From assembly GCA_024236015.1 (NCBI GenBank), contig JACKLK010000002.1:124001-188000 (forward strand): 64,000 bases of DNA, in the 5' to 3' direction. Below the pieces are notes generated by a model that had not been told where the DNA came from, searched no databases, and was given only the letters and a program-made list of their open reading frames with translations. Shown in pieces: positions 39,697-48,471 of this stretch (positions are counted from its first letter, which is position 1; each line of letters opens with the position of its first letter). This DNA is from Rhodoferax sp. GTDB taxonomy: Bacteria; Pseudomonadota; Gammaproteobacteria; Burkholderiales; Burkholderiaceae_C. The position numbers and the translations under genes were made by a program.

Positions 39697-40503
39697 ATGC
39701 CGGCCTCCACAGACAGCTTCAATTCATCCCTGCCAGAAGGGCGCCGCCAGCGCATGCTCGAACTGGTGCGCAAGCGCAAGTCGATTACCACCGTCGAACT
39801 GGTCAACGAGCTTGCGAGTTCCGCCGCAACGGTGAGACGCGACATGGCGATTCTTGAAGATCTCAATCTCCTGAAACGCAGCCACGGTGGCGCCATAGCC
39901 TTGGAATCCGGCAAGACGCAGTACGACCAGTACAGCGCGGATTACGAGCCGGTCTTTCAGGAAAAGATGGCCCACAGTCGGGCTGCGAAGGATCGAATTG
40001 CGCAGGTAGCGGCGAATCTGGTGGAAGATGGCGCAACGATCCTTCTGGATTCAGGCACCACCACGCTGGCCCTGGCACAGCAGTTGGCCGGGCGACGCAT
40101 CACGGTGATTGCCCTGGACTTGAAAGTTGCAGAGGCAGCTGCGCACAGCCAAACCGAAGTGCTGATGGTGGGCGGGCGTGTGCGACAGGGTCTGTTCAGC
40201 GTTGTCGGACCGTGGACGGATGCCGCTCTGGAGGCCTTGGCGGTGGATATGTTCTTTCTGGGTGCCGATGCCATTGCCGAACAAGGTGTTACCAATTCCG
40301 CGCTCGACGAAGCCCGCGTCAAGTCCTTGGGGATTCAGTGCGCCAAGCGTTGCGTGGTCATTGCGGACCACAGCAAGTTCAACCTGCGAAGAATGGCGCC
40401 CGTGTGTTCGCTGGACCAGATCGATGTGCTGGTCACAGATGAAGCCTCCCGCAGCGTGCTTCAACCGTATGAAAGCAGGTTCAAATCGGTGATGTATGCG
40501 TGA
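39697..40503 (+). CDS. DeoR-family transcriptional repressor
   Basis: This sugar-phosphate-responsive repressor has 268 residues. The N-terminal DeoR HTH (EGRRQRMLELVRKRKSITTVELVNELASSAATVRRDMAILEDLNLLKRSHGGA in segments, residues 14-65) is followed by the DeoRC sensor domain with ILLDSGTTTLALAQQLAGR and the conserved DEARVKSLGIQCAKRCVVIADHSKF. It lies 181 bp downstream of the kinase on the same strand and is the only regulator in the island. I infer that it binds the three CATATRAT sites at 26974, 34817 and 35800. Confidence 0.92.
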   Translation: MPASTDSFNSSLPEGRRQRMLELVRKRKSITTVELVNELASSAATVRRDMAILEDLNLLKRSHGGAIALESGKTQYDQYSADYEPVFQEKMAHSRAAKDRIAQVAANLVEDGATILLDSGTTTLALAQQLAGRRITVIALDLKVAEAAAHSQTEVLMVGGRVRQGLFSVVGPWTDAALEALAVDMFFLGADAIAEQGVTNSALDEARVKSLGIQCAKRCVVIADHSKFNLRRMAPVCSLDQIDVLVTDEASRSVLQPYESRFKSVMYA

Positions 40504-40541
40504 ACGGAGTTGATGTGGCGTGACATTTCGGCCGACCTGGC

Positions 40542-41588
40542 TTATGCCGCGTCCCGATAGAACCGCCCGCGCCCCAGACCGCGCGCCGGCAGCGCCCCCA
40601 CTGCCTTCCCGATCGCCCCGATATGCTCCGGCGTCGTGCCGCAGCATCCGCCGACGATGTTCACCAGGCCCTGCTCGGCGAATTCGTGCAGCAACCGGGA
40701 CGTCACCTCGGGCGTCTCGTCGAAACCGGTGTCCGACATCGGATTGGGCAGGCCTGCGTTCGGGTAACAGCTGATGTAGGTGTCCGGCGCGACCCGGTTC
40801 AGTTCCTGGATGTAGGGCCGCATCAGCGCCGCGCCGAGCGCGCAGTTCAGGCCGATCGCCAGCGGCTGGGCGTGGCGCACGCTGTACCAGAACGCGGTCA
40901 CGGTCTGGCCGCTGAGGATGCGGCCGGACGCGTCGGTGACGGTGCCGCTGATGATCAGGGGCAGGCGTTCGCCGGTGGCTTCGAACACTTCGTCGATCGC
41001 GAACAAGGCCGCCTTGGCGTTGAGCGTGTCGAAGATGGTCTCGACCATCAATACGTCGGCGCCGCCTTCGATCAGCGCCTGGGTCTGCTCGAAATAGGCG
41101 GCGCGCAGCTGCTCGAAGTCGATGTTGCGTGCGCCGGGGTCGTTGACGTCCGGGCTGATGCTGGCGGTCTTGGGCGTGGGGCCGAGCGCGCCAACGACGA
41201 AACGCGGCTTGTCGGGGGTGCTGAACTGGTCGCAGGCGGCGCGCGCGATGCGGGCGGACTGCAGGTTCATCTCGCGCGCCAGCTCGGCCATGTCGTAGTC
41301 GGCCTGGGCCACGGTGGTGGCGCCGAAGGTATTGGTCTCGACCATGTCGGCGCCCGCGGCCAGGTATTTGGCGTGGATGTCCTGGATCACGTCGGGCCGG
41401 GTCAGGCTGAGCAGTTCGTTGTTGCCCTTGACGTCCTTGTGGAAGTCCTTGAAGCGTTCGCCGCGGTACTGCGCCTCGTCGAGCTTGAGGCGCTGGATCA
41501 TCGTGCCCATGGCGCCGTCGAGGATGGCGATGCGGCTGGCAAGAATGGCAGGCAGGGCCTGGCCTCGGGTATAGGGTCGGGTGTTCAT
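40542..41588 (-). CDS. metH: Methionine synthase, N-terminal homocysteine-binding module
   Basis: This stand-alone homocysteine S-methyltransferase domain of MetH has 348 residues. It starts with SRIAILDGAMGTMIQRLKL and GADMVETNTFGATTVAQADY. The zinc cysteines are in IGLNCALGAA and VGGCCGTTPEH. No folate or cobalamin domain follows; those are in the protein encoded at 22272-25031, also on the minus strand, 15.5 kb away. The ATG at 41588 is chosen over a GTG two codons upstream. It is divergent from recQ, with 87 bp between them. Confidence 0.95.
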   Translation of the reverse strand: MNTRPYTRGQALPAILASRIAILDGAMGTMIQRLKLDEAQYRGERFKDFHKDVKGNNELLSLTRPDVIQDIHAKYLAAGADMVETNTFGATTVAQADYDMAELAREMNLQSARIARAACDQFSTPDKPRFVVGALGPTPKTASISPDVNDPGARNIDFEQLRAAYFEQTQALIEGGADVLMVETIFDTLNAKAALFAIDEVFEATGERLPLIISGTVTDASGRILSGQTVTAFWYSVRHAQPLAIGLNCALGAALMRPYIQELNRVAPDTYISCYPNAGLPNPMSDTGFDETPEVTSRLLHEFAEQGLVNIVGGCCGTTPEHIGAIGKAVGALPARGLGRGRFYRDAA

Positions 41589-41675
41589 GTCCACGGCATT
41601 GTAGAAAAGGGGGATGCGCCCGGCCGGCCTTGGGGAGATTGCCATGGACAATAGGCCGATGGGAGTGATTTTTTC

Positions 41676-43697
41676 TTGAACACGGTATTGGCAAGCGCCG
41701 CGCGGACGGACGTCGATCCGCGCGCCATCCTGCACGAGGTCTTTGGTTACGAGCAGTTCCGCGGGCCGCAGCAGGCGGTGGTCGAGCAGGTCTGCGCCGG
41801 CGGCGACGCACTGGTGCTGATGCCCACCGGCGGCGGCAAGTCGCTGTGTTACCAGATCCCGGCGATCGTGCGCCAGCGCGCCGGCCATGGCACGACCATC
41901 GTGGTCTCGCCGCTGATCGCGCTGATGCACGACCAGGTCGGTGCGCTGCACGAGGCCGGTGTCGACGCGGCCTTTCTCAATTCCACGCTCAGCGGCGACG
42001 AAGCGGCGCAGGTCGAGCGCCGCATGTTGCGTGGCGAGATCACGCTGGTCTACGTGGCGCCCGAACGGGTCACGACGCCGCGTTTCCTGGCCCAGCTCGA
42101 CGCCTTGCGCGAACGCGGCCTGCTGAGCCTGTTCGCGATCGACGAGGCGCATTGCGTCAGCCAGTGGGGCCATGATTTCCGGCCGGAGTACCGGGCGCTG
42201 ACCGTGCTGCACGAGCGCTTCGCCGAAGTGCCACGCATCGCGCTGACCGCCACCGCCGACGCGCTGACGCGCGAAGACATCCTGGAGCGGCTGCAGCTGC
42301 AGCAGGCCCGCGCCTTCGTCAGCAGCTTCGACCGGCCCAACATCCGCTACACCATCATCGAGAAGAAGGATCCGACGTCGCAGTTGCTGCGTTTCATCCA
42401 GGGCGAACATGCGGGGGACGCCGGCGTCGTGTATTGCCAGTCGCGCAAGCGCGTCGAGGAGATCGCCCAGACCTTGTCCGACCAGGGCATCAACGCCTTG
42501 CCCTACCACGCCGGCCTCGACGCCAGGCTGCGCCAGAAACACCAGGACCGTTTCCTGCGCGAGGAGGGCGTGGTGATGGTGGCCACGATTGCGTTCGGCA
42601 TGGGCATCGACAAGCCCGACGTGCGTTTTGTCGCCCACCTGGACATGCCCAAGAACATCGAGGCCTATTACCAGGAGACCGGCCGCGCCGGGCGCGACGG
42701 TCTGCCGGCCAACGCCTGGATGGCCTACGGCCTGCAGGACGTCGTCAACCAGCGCCGCATGATCGACGAGAGCCCGGCCGGCGAGGAGTTCAAGCAGGTG
42801 CAGCGCGGCAAGCTCGATGCCTTGCTGGGCCTGGCCGAGGCCATCGATTGCCGGCGGGTGCGGCTGCTGAAGTATTTCGGCGAGACCTATCGGCCGGCGG
42901 TTGACAGCGAGGCAGTGCCGACCGTGGGGGCCACATCCTCCGCCGCCGGGCCGTCCCAAGGCGGAGACGGCCCCCTCGGGGGGCAGGGAGGACACGCAGT
43001 GCCGACCGTGGGGGCCACATCCTTGCGTTGCGGCAACTGCGACAACTGCCTGTCGCCGGCCGAGGTCTGGGACGGCACCGATGCGGCGCGCAAGTTGCTC
43101 AGCACCATCTACCGGGTGCAGCAGGCCAGCGGCATCACCTTCGGGGCCGGCCACGTCATGGATATCGTGCGCGGCAAGAAGACCGAGAAGGTCGCGCAGC
43201 ATGGCCATGCCGAGCTGAGCACCTTCGGCATCGGCGCCGAGTTCAGCGAACAGCAGCTGCGCGGCGTGTTGCGCCAGCTGATCGCAATCAACGCGGTGCA
43301 GGTGGATACCGAGGCCTTCAATACGCTGGCCCTGACCGAAGCCTCACGCGCCGTGCTCAAGGGCGAGGTGCCGGTGCTGCTGCGGGTGTCCACGACCCAG
43401 CCGGCGGACCGGAGCCGGCGCCGCAGCGGCGGCAGCGGCAGTCGCGGTGCCGCGGCCAAGGCGCCGGTCGAGCTCGACACCTCGGCGCAGCGACGCTACG
43501 AGGCCTTGCGCGAATGGCGCGCCGAGGTGGCCAAATCGCACAACCTGCCGGCCTACGTGATCTTCCACGACGCGACGCTGGCCGCCATCGCGCAACGCGC
43601 GCCGGAGTCGCTGGAAGACCTGCAAGGCATCAGCGGCATCGGCGCGCGCAAGCTCGAGGCCTACGGCGAGGACGTGTTGCGCGTGGTCGCGCCCTGA
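41676..43697 (+). CDS. recQ: ATP-dependent DNA helicase RecQ with an inserted repeat
   Basis: This 3'-5' DNA helicase acts in recombination repair. It has 673 residues from the TTG at 41676 (GGGAG 10 bases upstream). Walker A is PTGGGKSLCYQ near 52, the DEAH box and QWGHDFR lie near 156, and the second RecA domain has AFGMGIDKPDVRFVAH. The zinc-binding cysteines are DCRR and CGNCDNC, then the RQC region and a C-terminal HRDC domain (RYEALREWRAEVAKSHNLPAYVIFHD). About 43 extra residues, encoded by the repeat at 42912-43022, separate the first zinc cysteine from CGNCDNC, where other RecQ proteins have a short loop. Confidence 0.95.
   Translation: MNTVLASAARTDVDPRAILHEVFGYEQFRGPQQAVVEQVCAGGDALVLMPTGGGKSLCYQIPAIVRQRAGHGTTIVVSPLIALMHDQVGALHEAGVDAAFLNSTLSGDEAAQVERRMLRGEITLVYVAPERVTTPRFLAQLDALRERGLLSLFAIDEAHCVSQWGHDFRPEYRALTVLHERFAEVPRIALTATADALTREDILERLQLQQARAFVSSFDRPNIRYTIIEKKDPTSQLLRFIQGEHAGDAGVVYCQSRKRVEEIAQTLSDQGINALPYHAGLDARLRQKHQDRFLREEGVVMVATIAFGMGIDKPDVRFVAHLDMPKNIEAYYQETGRAGRDGLPANAWMAYGLQDVVNQRRMIDESPAGEEFKQVQRGKLDALLGLAEAIDCRRVRLLKYFGETYRPAVDSEAVPTVGATSSAAGPSQGGDGPLGGQGGHAVPTVGATSLRCGNCDNCLSPAEVWDGTDAARKLLSTIYRVQQASGITFGAGHVMDIVRGKKTEKVAQHGHAELSTFGIGAEFSEQQLRGVLRQLIAINAVQVDTEAFNTLALTEASRAVLKGEVPVLLRVSTTQPADRSRRRSGGSGSRGAAAKAPVELDTSAQRRYEALREWRAEVAKSHNLPAYVIFHDATLAAIAQRAPESLEDLQGISGIGARKLEAYGEDVLRVVAP
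42912..43022. repeat. GC-rich repeat inserted in frame in recQ
   Basis: A 27-bp direct repeat (42912-42938 and 42996-43022, beginning GCAGTGCCGACCGTGG and ending GGGCCACATCC) has a period of 84 bp, a multiple of three. Between the copies lies a hairpin-forming segment with CGTCCCAAGGCGG and GGCCCCCTCGGGGGGC. This is the style of the dispersed intergenic repeat seen in Comamonadaceae genomes, here inside a coding region without breaking the frame. Confidence 0.85.
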
Positions 43698-43712
43698 CGG
43701 CCGGTACCAGGA

Positions 43713-44573
43713 TCATCCGGTGACGGTGTCGGCCAGCTTGCGCAACCAGTGCGCGCTCTCGTGGCTCAGCACGCTGGCGTTGCGCACCAGCTGGTCGAAG
43801 TGGCGCGTCAGCGTCTCGACATGTTCGCGGGTGTTGAACACGAAATACGCGCTGCCGATGTAGATCACCGCGCGGCGTTGCCCGAACACCGTGACCGGGG
43901 CGCTGAACTGCTGCGCCAGGTCGTACAGGTGCAGCCGGGTGCTCGGATAGAGCTCCTCGCACAGGTCGGCCATCAGGATCAGCTGTTCGCGCACCTGCGC
44001 CGGCGACAGCGCCGACCAGATGCCATGGCGCTGTGCGAATTCCTCCATGCGTTGCCGGGGCACGGCCAGCTCGTGGTCCATGCCGGTGCCGCGGTTCAGC
44101 GTCAGCCGCGTCTCGTTGCTGGCCTTGGCCTGCTCGGGCGACTTGCCGACGTAGGACGCGTATTCGAGCTCCATCACCGCCTGGGTCTTCATGAACTCGG
44201 GCAGCGTGGTCGGCGCATTGCGGATCTTGGCGCCGGCCGATTCCAGCAGCCAGCGCTCGATGTTGGCGTCGGCCGGCGCCGCGCTGGCCTGGGCCACCTC
44301 CAGCGACTCGCGCAGGATCTCGCCCGGCGACAAGGTGTTGCTGGTCAGCCCCAGCAACCAGTCGGTCGTCACCCCCAGCGCGGTCGCGAGTTCGGCCACG
44401 ACATGGCCGGACGGCAGCCGCACCTGGTGTTCGCCGAGCAGCTGCGACACCGTCGAGCGGTCCACGCCGCTGCGTTCGGCCAGCGTCGTGCGGTTGAGCT
44501 GGCGCTCGAGCATGGCCTCGGACAGGCGTTCCCGGAACTGGAACGCGCGTTGGGATTTGGTGATTCTCTCCAT
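43713..44573 (-). CDS. XRE-family helix-turn-helix regulator
   Basis: This DNA-binding protein has 286 residues from the ATG at 44573. The HTH (RERLSEAMLERQLNRTTLAERSGVDRSTVSQLLGEHQVRLPSGHVVAELATALGV in segments, residues 15-70) is of the Cro/CI type. The remaining ~200 residues form an uncharacterised C-terminal domain with VLSHESAHWLRKLADTV, perhaps a ligand or partner sensor. The HTH is clear, but the target genes are unknown. The gene is divergent from the DUF2061 gene and ends close to the convergent recQ. Confidence 0.88.
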   Translation of the reverse strand: MERITKSQRAFQFRERLSEAMLERQLNRTTLAERSGVDRSTVSQLLGEHQVRLPSGHVVAELATALGVTTDWLLGLTSNTLSPGEILRESLEVAQASAAPADANIERWLLESAGAKIRNAPTTLPEFMKTQAVMELEYASYVGKSPEQAKASNETRLTLNRGTGMDHELAVPRQRMEEFAQRHGIWSALSPAQVREQLILMADLCEELYPSTRLHLYDLAQQFSAPVTVFGQRRAVIYIGSAYFVFNTREHVETLTRHFDQLVRNASVLSHESAHWLRKLADTVTG

Positions 44574-44678
44574 TCTTGGTGCCGATGGTAACGCAGCGTG
44601 ATAGTTGTCACGTTCTTTGCAAAAACCGGCACCGGCCCCACGTTGATTCACGCCCAGCGTCGATTTGACAATCGGGGC

Positions 44679-44879
44679 ATGGAAAAAAAGACCCGCATGC
44701 TCATGAAGGCCATCACCTGGCAACTGATCGGATTTGCCGTGATGTCGGTGATCAACGTGCTCTACATGGGCGACTGGCGCGCCGGCGTCGGACTGTCGGG
44801 CATGCTGACGCTGATCGGCCTGGTGAGTTATTACCTGCACGAGCAGGTGTGGGCGCGAATTCGTTGGGGCCGGCACTGA
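44679..44879 (+). CDS. DUF2061 family small membrane protein
   Basis: The protein has 66 residues. A short basic N-terminus (MEKKTRMLMKAITWQ) is followed by two membrane helices (LIGFAVMSVINVLYMGDW and GLSGMLTLIGLVSYYLHEQVW) and a W/R-rich end. The pattern of KAITWR at the start of helix 1 and YYxHExxW after helix 2 is the DUF2061 signature. No function is established for the family. GGGGC lies just upstream of the ATG. Confidence 0.85.
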   Translation: MEKKTRMLMKAITWQLIGFAVMSVINVLYMGDWRAGVGLSGMLTLIGLVSYYLHEQVWARIRWGRH

Positions 44880-44927
44880 AGGGGCCTCGCCGCCGGCCGA
44901 TGGCCGGGAGGTGACGGACGAATCGCG

Positions 44928-45416
44928 TCAGCCCTTGCGGCGCGCAGCCGCGGCGATCAACCGGACCGGTGTTCCCGCGCGAGGGCGCGCCGAGCGGCCG
45001 GCGGGCGCCGGTGCCAGGGGCAGCGACAGTTCCGCCAGTGTCACGTCGTCGAGTACCTGGAAATAGGCCTGCAGCGCGTCGTGAAACACATGCTTGAGCT
45101 TGCAGCCCGGCGTCAGCGTGCAGGTATCGGTGACCGGATCGAAACACTCGACGAGCCGGAAATCCGTCTCCGCCGCGCGCACGATGTCGCCGACCCGGAT
45201 CGTGTCCGCGGCCCGCAGCAACCGCAGCCCGCCGCCGCGCCCGCGCGTGGTCTCGAGCACGCCCTGGCGTGCCAGGTCGTTGACGACCTTCATCAGGTGG
45301 TTCTTCGACACCTGGTGATGCTCGGCCAGCTCGGCGATCGTCACCAGCCGCTGCGGATGTGCGGCGCAATACATCAGCACCCGCAGGCTGTAGTCGGTGT
45401 ATTCGGACAGACGCAT
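44928..45416 (-). CDS. nsrR: Rrf2-family nitric-oxide-sensing repressor NsrR
   Basis: This [4Fe-4S] repressor, whose cluster is destroyed by nitric oxide, has 162 residues. The Rrf2 winged HTH is at the N-terminus (TDYSLRVLMYCAAHPQRLVTIAELAEHHQVSKNHLMKVVNDLARQG in segments). The three cluster cysteines C91, C99 and C105 lie in ECFDPVTDTCTLTPGC, the NsrR pattern. It is divergent from nnrS, and a perfect-dyad NsrR operator lies between them at 45470-45492. The C-terminal ~30 residues are an unconserved Ala/Arg-rich tail. Confidence 0.93.
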   Translation of the reverse strand: MRLSEYTDYSLRVLMYCAAHPQRLVTIAELAEHHQVSKNHLMKVVNDLARQGVLETTRGRGGGLRLLRAADTIRVGDIVRAAETDFRLVECFDPVTDTCTLTPGCKLKHVFHDALQAYFQVLDDVTLAELSLPLAPAPAGRSARPRAGTPVRLIAAAARRKG

Positions 45417-45428
45417 CGAAAACCCTTA

Positions 45429-45492
45429 AAGATGCACAAAGTATATTGCTTTAGGCGTCCCCGGGATATAACATGCGTACCGTGTGCATGTT
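45429..45492. promoter_or_regulatory. NsrR operators between nsrR and nnrS
   Basis: The primary site at 45470-45492 has the form AACATGC-N9-GCATGTT, a 23-bp dyad with exact 7-bp arms that fits the NsrR consensus AANATGC-N9-GCATNTT. A second, weaker candidate at 45429-45451 has a consensus left arm (AAGATGC) and a poor right arm (ATTGCTT). The primary site is 47 bases before the nnrS ATG, suited to repression by NsrR, and the weaker one lies 12 bases upstream of the nsrR ATG. Confidence 0.88.
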
Positions 45493-45538
45493 AAAACCCG
45501 CAGCCGCCTCGTGGAGCGGATCCCGGGCACCGACCATC

Positions 45539-46747
45539 ATGAAAACCCTGATCCAACCCGCCGCCGTGCAAGCCGCCACCACCACCATGGACAACGGTCA
45601 CGGCTGGCCGCTGTTGCGGCTGGGCTTTCGCCCCTTCTACCTGGCGGCCACCTTGTTCGGACTGCTGGCCGTCCCGGCCTGGGTGCTGGTGTTCCTGGGC
45701 GCTGCCGGATGGACCTCCGAACTGCCGCCGAACCTGTGGCACGCCCACGAGATGTTGTTCGGCTTTGCCGCAGCGGTGATCGTCGGCTTCCTGATGACCG
45801 CCGGCAAGGCCTGGACCGGCCTGCAGACGCCGCGCGGCACCGCGCTGGCCGCCCTGGTGCTGGTCTGGCTCGGCGCGCGCGTGGCCTTGTTCGCCGCGCC
45901 CTACCCGGTGTTCGCCGCGCTGGACCTGCTGCTGCTGCCGGTGGTTGCCGTCGTGCTGGTGCACCTGCTGTTGCGCGCCGGCAACCGCCGCAACCTGCCG
46001 CTGGCCGGCCTGCTCGGCCTGTTGACGCTGGCCAACCTGGTTTTCCATCTGTCCGTGCTGGGTGTGCTGGACATCGCGCCGGTGCGTGCCGTGTATGCGG
46101 CCCTGGCCCTGATCGTGCTGATCGAATGCGTCATCGCCGGCCGCGTGATTCCCGCGTTCACGATGAGTGCCACGCCCGGACTGCGGCTCACGGTCGATCC
46201 GCACATGGAGAAAGCCACCGCCGCCGCCAGCGTGGCCGCCCTGGCCTGCTGGGTGTTTGCGCCCACCGCCGCCATCAGCGCGCCGCTGTTGGCGCTGGCA
46301 GCCGTGATGCAACTGGCGCGGCTGGCGGCATGGCAGCCGTGGTGTACCCGCGGCCGGCCCATCCTGTGGATCCTGCATCTGTCCTACGCCTGGATCCCGT
46401 TCGGCTTCCTGTTGCTGGCGGCGAGCCTGACCGGATGGATCGCCATGTCGGCCGGCATCCATGCCCTTGCCATCGGTGCCACCGGCGGGCTGATCATCGG
46501 CATGGTGACCCGCACCGCGCGTGGTCATACCGGCCGGCCACTGACCTCCTCGCCACTCGAGGTCGCGGCCTATTCGCTGGTCATGCTGGCCGCCGTGTTG
46601 CGGGTGGTCGTGCCCCTGCTGGCGCCGCAGCTGCTGGTGGCATCGGTCGTCGCAGCGGCGCTGGCCTGGTCGCTGGCATTCGTGTTCTACCTGGGCCGGT
46701 ACACACCCTGGCTGCTGCAGCCACGGGCCGACGGCAAGGACGGCTGA
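45539..46747 (+). CDS. nnrS: NnrS family nitric-oxide response membrane protein
   Basis: This haem- and copper-containing membrane protein is linked to protection from nitric oxide stress. It has 402 residues with about 12 hydrophobic segments. Family marks are GFRPFYLAATLFGLLAVPAWV near residue 28, the histidines in LWHAHEMLFGFAAAVIVGFLMTA, and the C-terminal GMVTRTARGHTGRPL. The ATG at 45539 sits just downstream of the NsrR operator. It heads a block with a DUF2249 protein and FdxA, which probably responds to nitric oxide as a unit. Confidence 0.94.
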   Translation: MKTLIQPAAVQAATTTMDNGHGWPLLRLGFRPFYLAATLFGLLAVPAWVLVFLGAAGWTSELPPNLWHAHEMLFGFAAAVIVGFLMTAGKAWTGLQTPRGTALAALVLVWLGARVALFAAPYPVFAALDLLLLPVVAVVLVHLLLRAGNRRNLPLAGLLGLLTLANLVFHLSVLGVLDIAPVRAVYAALALIVLIECVIAGRVIPAFTMSATPGLRLTVDPHMEKATAAASVAALACWVFAPTAAISAPLLALAAVMQLARLAAWQPWCTRGRPILWILHLSYAWIPFGFLLLAASLTGWIAMSAGIHALAIGATGGLIIGMVTRTARGHTGRPLTSSPLEVAAYSLVMLAAVLRVVVPLLAPQLLVASVVAAALAWSLAFVFYLGRYTPWLLQPRADGKDG

Positions 46748-46826
46748 CCGGCCGCACGGTGGCTGCCGTGCGCCACCCCGACCCTGCTCGACCTGTTCCA
46801 AACCCTGCAAACTGGAGAAACCCGCC

Positions 46827-47123
46827 ATGACCACCGAACTTGCCAGCGCCATCGACGTACGCACCATCGCACCACGGGACCGCCATCCGGTCATCTTCGG
46901 ACGTTTCGACGCGCTGCAGCCGGGAGAGACCCTGCTGCTGGTCAATGACCATGATCCGCGTCCGCTGCACCAGCAGTTCGAACAGCGCTGCGCCGGCCAG
47001 TTCGACTGGACCTATCTGCGCAACGGTCCCGCGTTGTGGCACGTGCAGATCGGCAAGAAACGCCTGGACACGCCAGAAGCCTTGGCCGCAAGCTGCTGCT
47101 CGGGCGGTGCCTGCGGCGGCTGA
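46827..47123 (+). CDS. DUF2249 domain protein with a C-terminal cysteine cluster
   Basis: The protein has 98 residues. The DUF2249 core (IDVRTIAPRDRHPVIFGRFDALQPGETLLLVNDHDPRPLHQQFE in segments) is a small TusA-like fold often found with nitric-oxide and denitrification genes. The tail ends SCCSGGACGG, a cysteine-rich motif that could bind metal or a cluster. The function is not established. A hairpin (GCACGG/CCGTGC, 46754-46771) lies between nnrS and this gene, whose ATG follows CTGGAGAAACC. Confidence 0.85.
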   Translation: MTTELASAIDVRTIAPRDRHPVIFGRFDALQPGETLLLVNDHDPRPLHQQFEQRCAGQFDWTYLRNGPALWHVQIGKKRLDTPEALAASCCSGGACGG

Positions 47124-47141
47124 CCGAACGGAGCGGCCATC

Positions 47142-47465
47142 ATGACCTTCGTCGTCACCGAGTCCTGCATCCGGTGCAAATACACCGACTGCGTCGACGT
47201 ATGCCCGGTCGACGCGTTCCGCGAAGGCCCGAACTTCCTGGTCATCGACCCGGACGACTGCATCGACTGCGCGGTCTGCGTGCCGGAATGCCCGGTCAAC
47301 GCGATCTATGCCGACGAGGACGTGCCCAAGGAGCAGCGTGCGTTCACGGCGCTCAATGCCGATCTGGCGCGGCAGTGGAAACCGATCACCCGCACCAAGC
47401 TCGCGCTGCCCGATGCGGACGAGTGGGCGAAGATCGAGAAAAAGCTGGACCAGCTGCAACGTTGA
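47142..47465 (+). CDS. fdxA: Seven-iron ferredoxin FdxA
   Basis: This ferredoxin with [3Fe-4S] and [4Fe-4S] clusters has 107 residues. The cysteine motifs are ESCIRCKYTDCVDVCPVDAF and DDCIDCAVCVPECPVNAI, the standard pattern of the Azotobacter FdI/FdxA type, followed by a C-terminal tail. It transfers electrons in the cytoplasm, perhaps for cluster repair under nitric oxide, given the neighbours. It starts 18 bases after the DUF2249 gene. Confidence 0.95.
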   Translation: MTFVVTESCIRCKYTDCVDVCPVDAFREGPNFLVIDPDDCIDCAVCVPECPVNAIYADEDVPKEQRAFTALNADLARQWKPITRTKLALPDADEWAKIEKKLDQLQR

Positions 47466-47585
47466 CGCCGCTTGCGCCGCGTCTGCAGCCGACCCTCGGG
47501 CTTCGCAGAGCGCCGGCGTGCGCATAATGGCCGCCATGCACATGCACCCATGCCATGTGCGCAAGACCACGAGAAACTCCACGCC

Positions 47586-48398
47586 ATGGTTGCCCTGCAA
47601 CGCGCCATCCTGCCCCTGCTGTTGCTGGCGCTGGTCGCCTGTGCCTGGTTCGCGCCGCTCGACGCCCCGGCCGGCGAGAAGGTCGACGCCGGCCTCAAGC
47701 GGGCCCTGGTCAGTTTTGCCACTGCGCGCGCGCTCAATGGGGTGATCTCCGTCGCGCAAGGCACCGAGTTGTCGCTGCAACCGGCCGGCGTCGGCGCCAC
47801 GCTGGCGCCAGGGCAGCTGCTGGACCCGGTCAACGACCTGGTCGAGCGTTTCTCCGACCTGATGCTGGGCGCCAGCGTGTTGTTCGGCGCGCAGAAGATC
47901 CTGCTGGGTGTGGGCAGCTACTGGCCGATATCGACGATGCTGACACTGGCTGCGCTGGCCTGGGCGTGGCTGTGGTTGCGCCGGCGCCCCATCGAACCCT
48001 GGCTGTCGCGCCTGCTGGTGCTGGCGCTGATGCTGCGTTTCGCGGTGCCGGCGGTGACGCTGGGCACCGACCTGGTGTGGCAGCAGTTCCTGGCCGAGGA
48101 CTACCGGGTCAGCCAGCAGGCGATCGACGCGACCACCAGCGACGCGGCCAGCCGGGATCCGGCCGTGCAGGCCGATGCCGCGCCGCAGGGCCTGCTGGAC
48201 CAGTTGCGGCGCTGGTTCGCGCACAACACCGATGTCCGCGCCCGTTTCGACGAACTCAAGCAGGCGCTGGAAAACGCGACCGAACACCTGATCCGGCTGA
48301 TGGTGGTGTTCGTGTTGCAGACCGTGGTCGTGCCCGGCGTCATGGTGTGGGCGATGTGGAGCTGGACCCGCAGCCTGTTCGAATCGCGCCACCGCTGA
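47586..48398 (+). CDS. Hypothetical membrane protein, 270 residues
   Basis: The N-terminus is a signal-like hydrophobic segment (ILPLLLLALVACAWF). Two central helices (STMLTLAALAWAWLWL and LVLALMLRFAVPAVTLGTDLVW) follow, and a C-terminal helix (LIRLMVVFVLQTVVVPGVMVWAMWSW). A soluble loop of about 70 residues between helices 3 and 4 contains a helical segment DELKQALENATEHL. I do not recognise the family. It follows fdxA by 120 bp on the same strand and may not belong to that operon. Confidence 0.8.
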   Translation: MVALQRAILPLLLLALVACAWFAPLDAPAGEKVDAGLKRALVSFATARALNGVISVAQGTELSLQPAGVGATLAPGQLLDPVNDLVERFSDLMLGASVLFGAQKILLGVGSYWPISTMLTLAALAWAWLWLRRRPIEPWLSRLLVLALMLRFAVPAVTLGTDLVWQQFLAEDYRVSQQAIDATTSDAASRDPAVQADAAPQGLLDQLRRWFAHNTDVRARFDELKQALENATEHLIRLMVVFVLQTVVVPGVMVWAMWSWTRSLFESRHR

Positions 48399-48471
48399 GC
48401 GCGCCTTGGCGGCGCCTCACCCGCGGACGGCTCCCTGCAGGCGCCCCGGCCTGCCGATGCATGCGAAACCC

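Noticed and set aside
46754..46771. Hairpin GCACGG/CCGTGC after nnrS as a terminator
   Set aside because: The stem is only 6 bp and no T-run follows; the next gene is co-directional and probably co-expressed.
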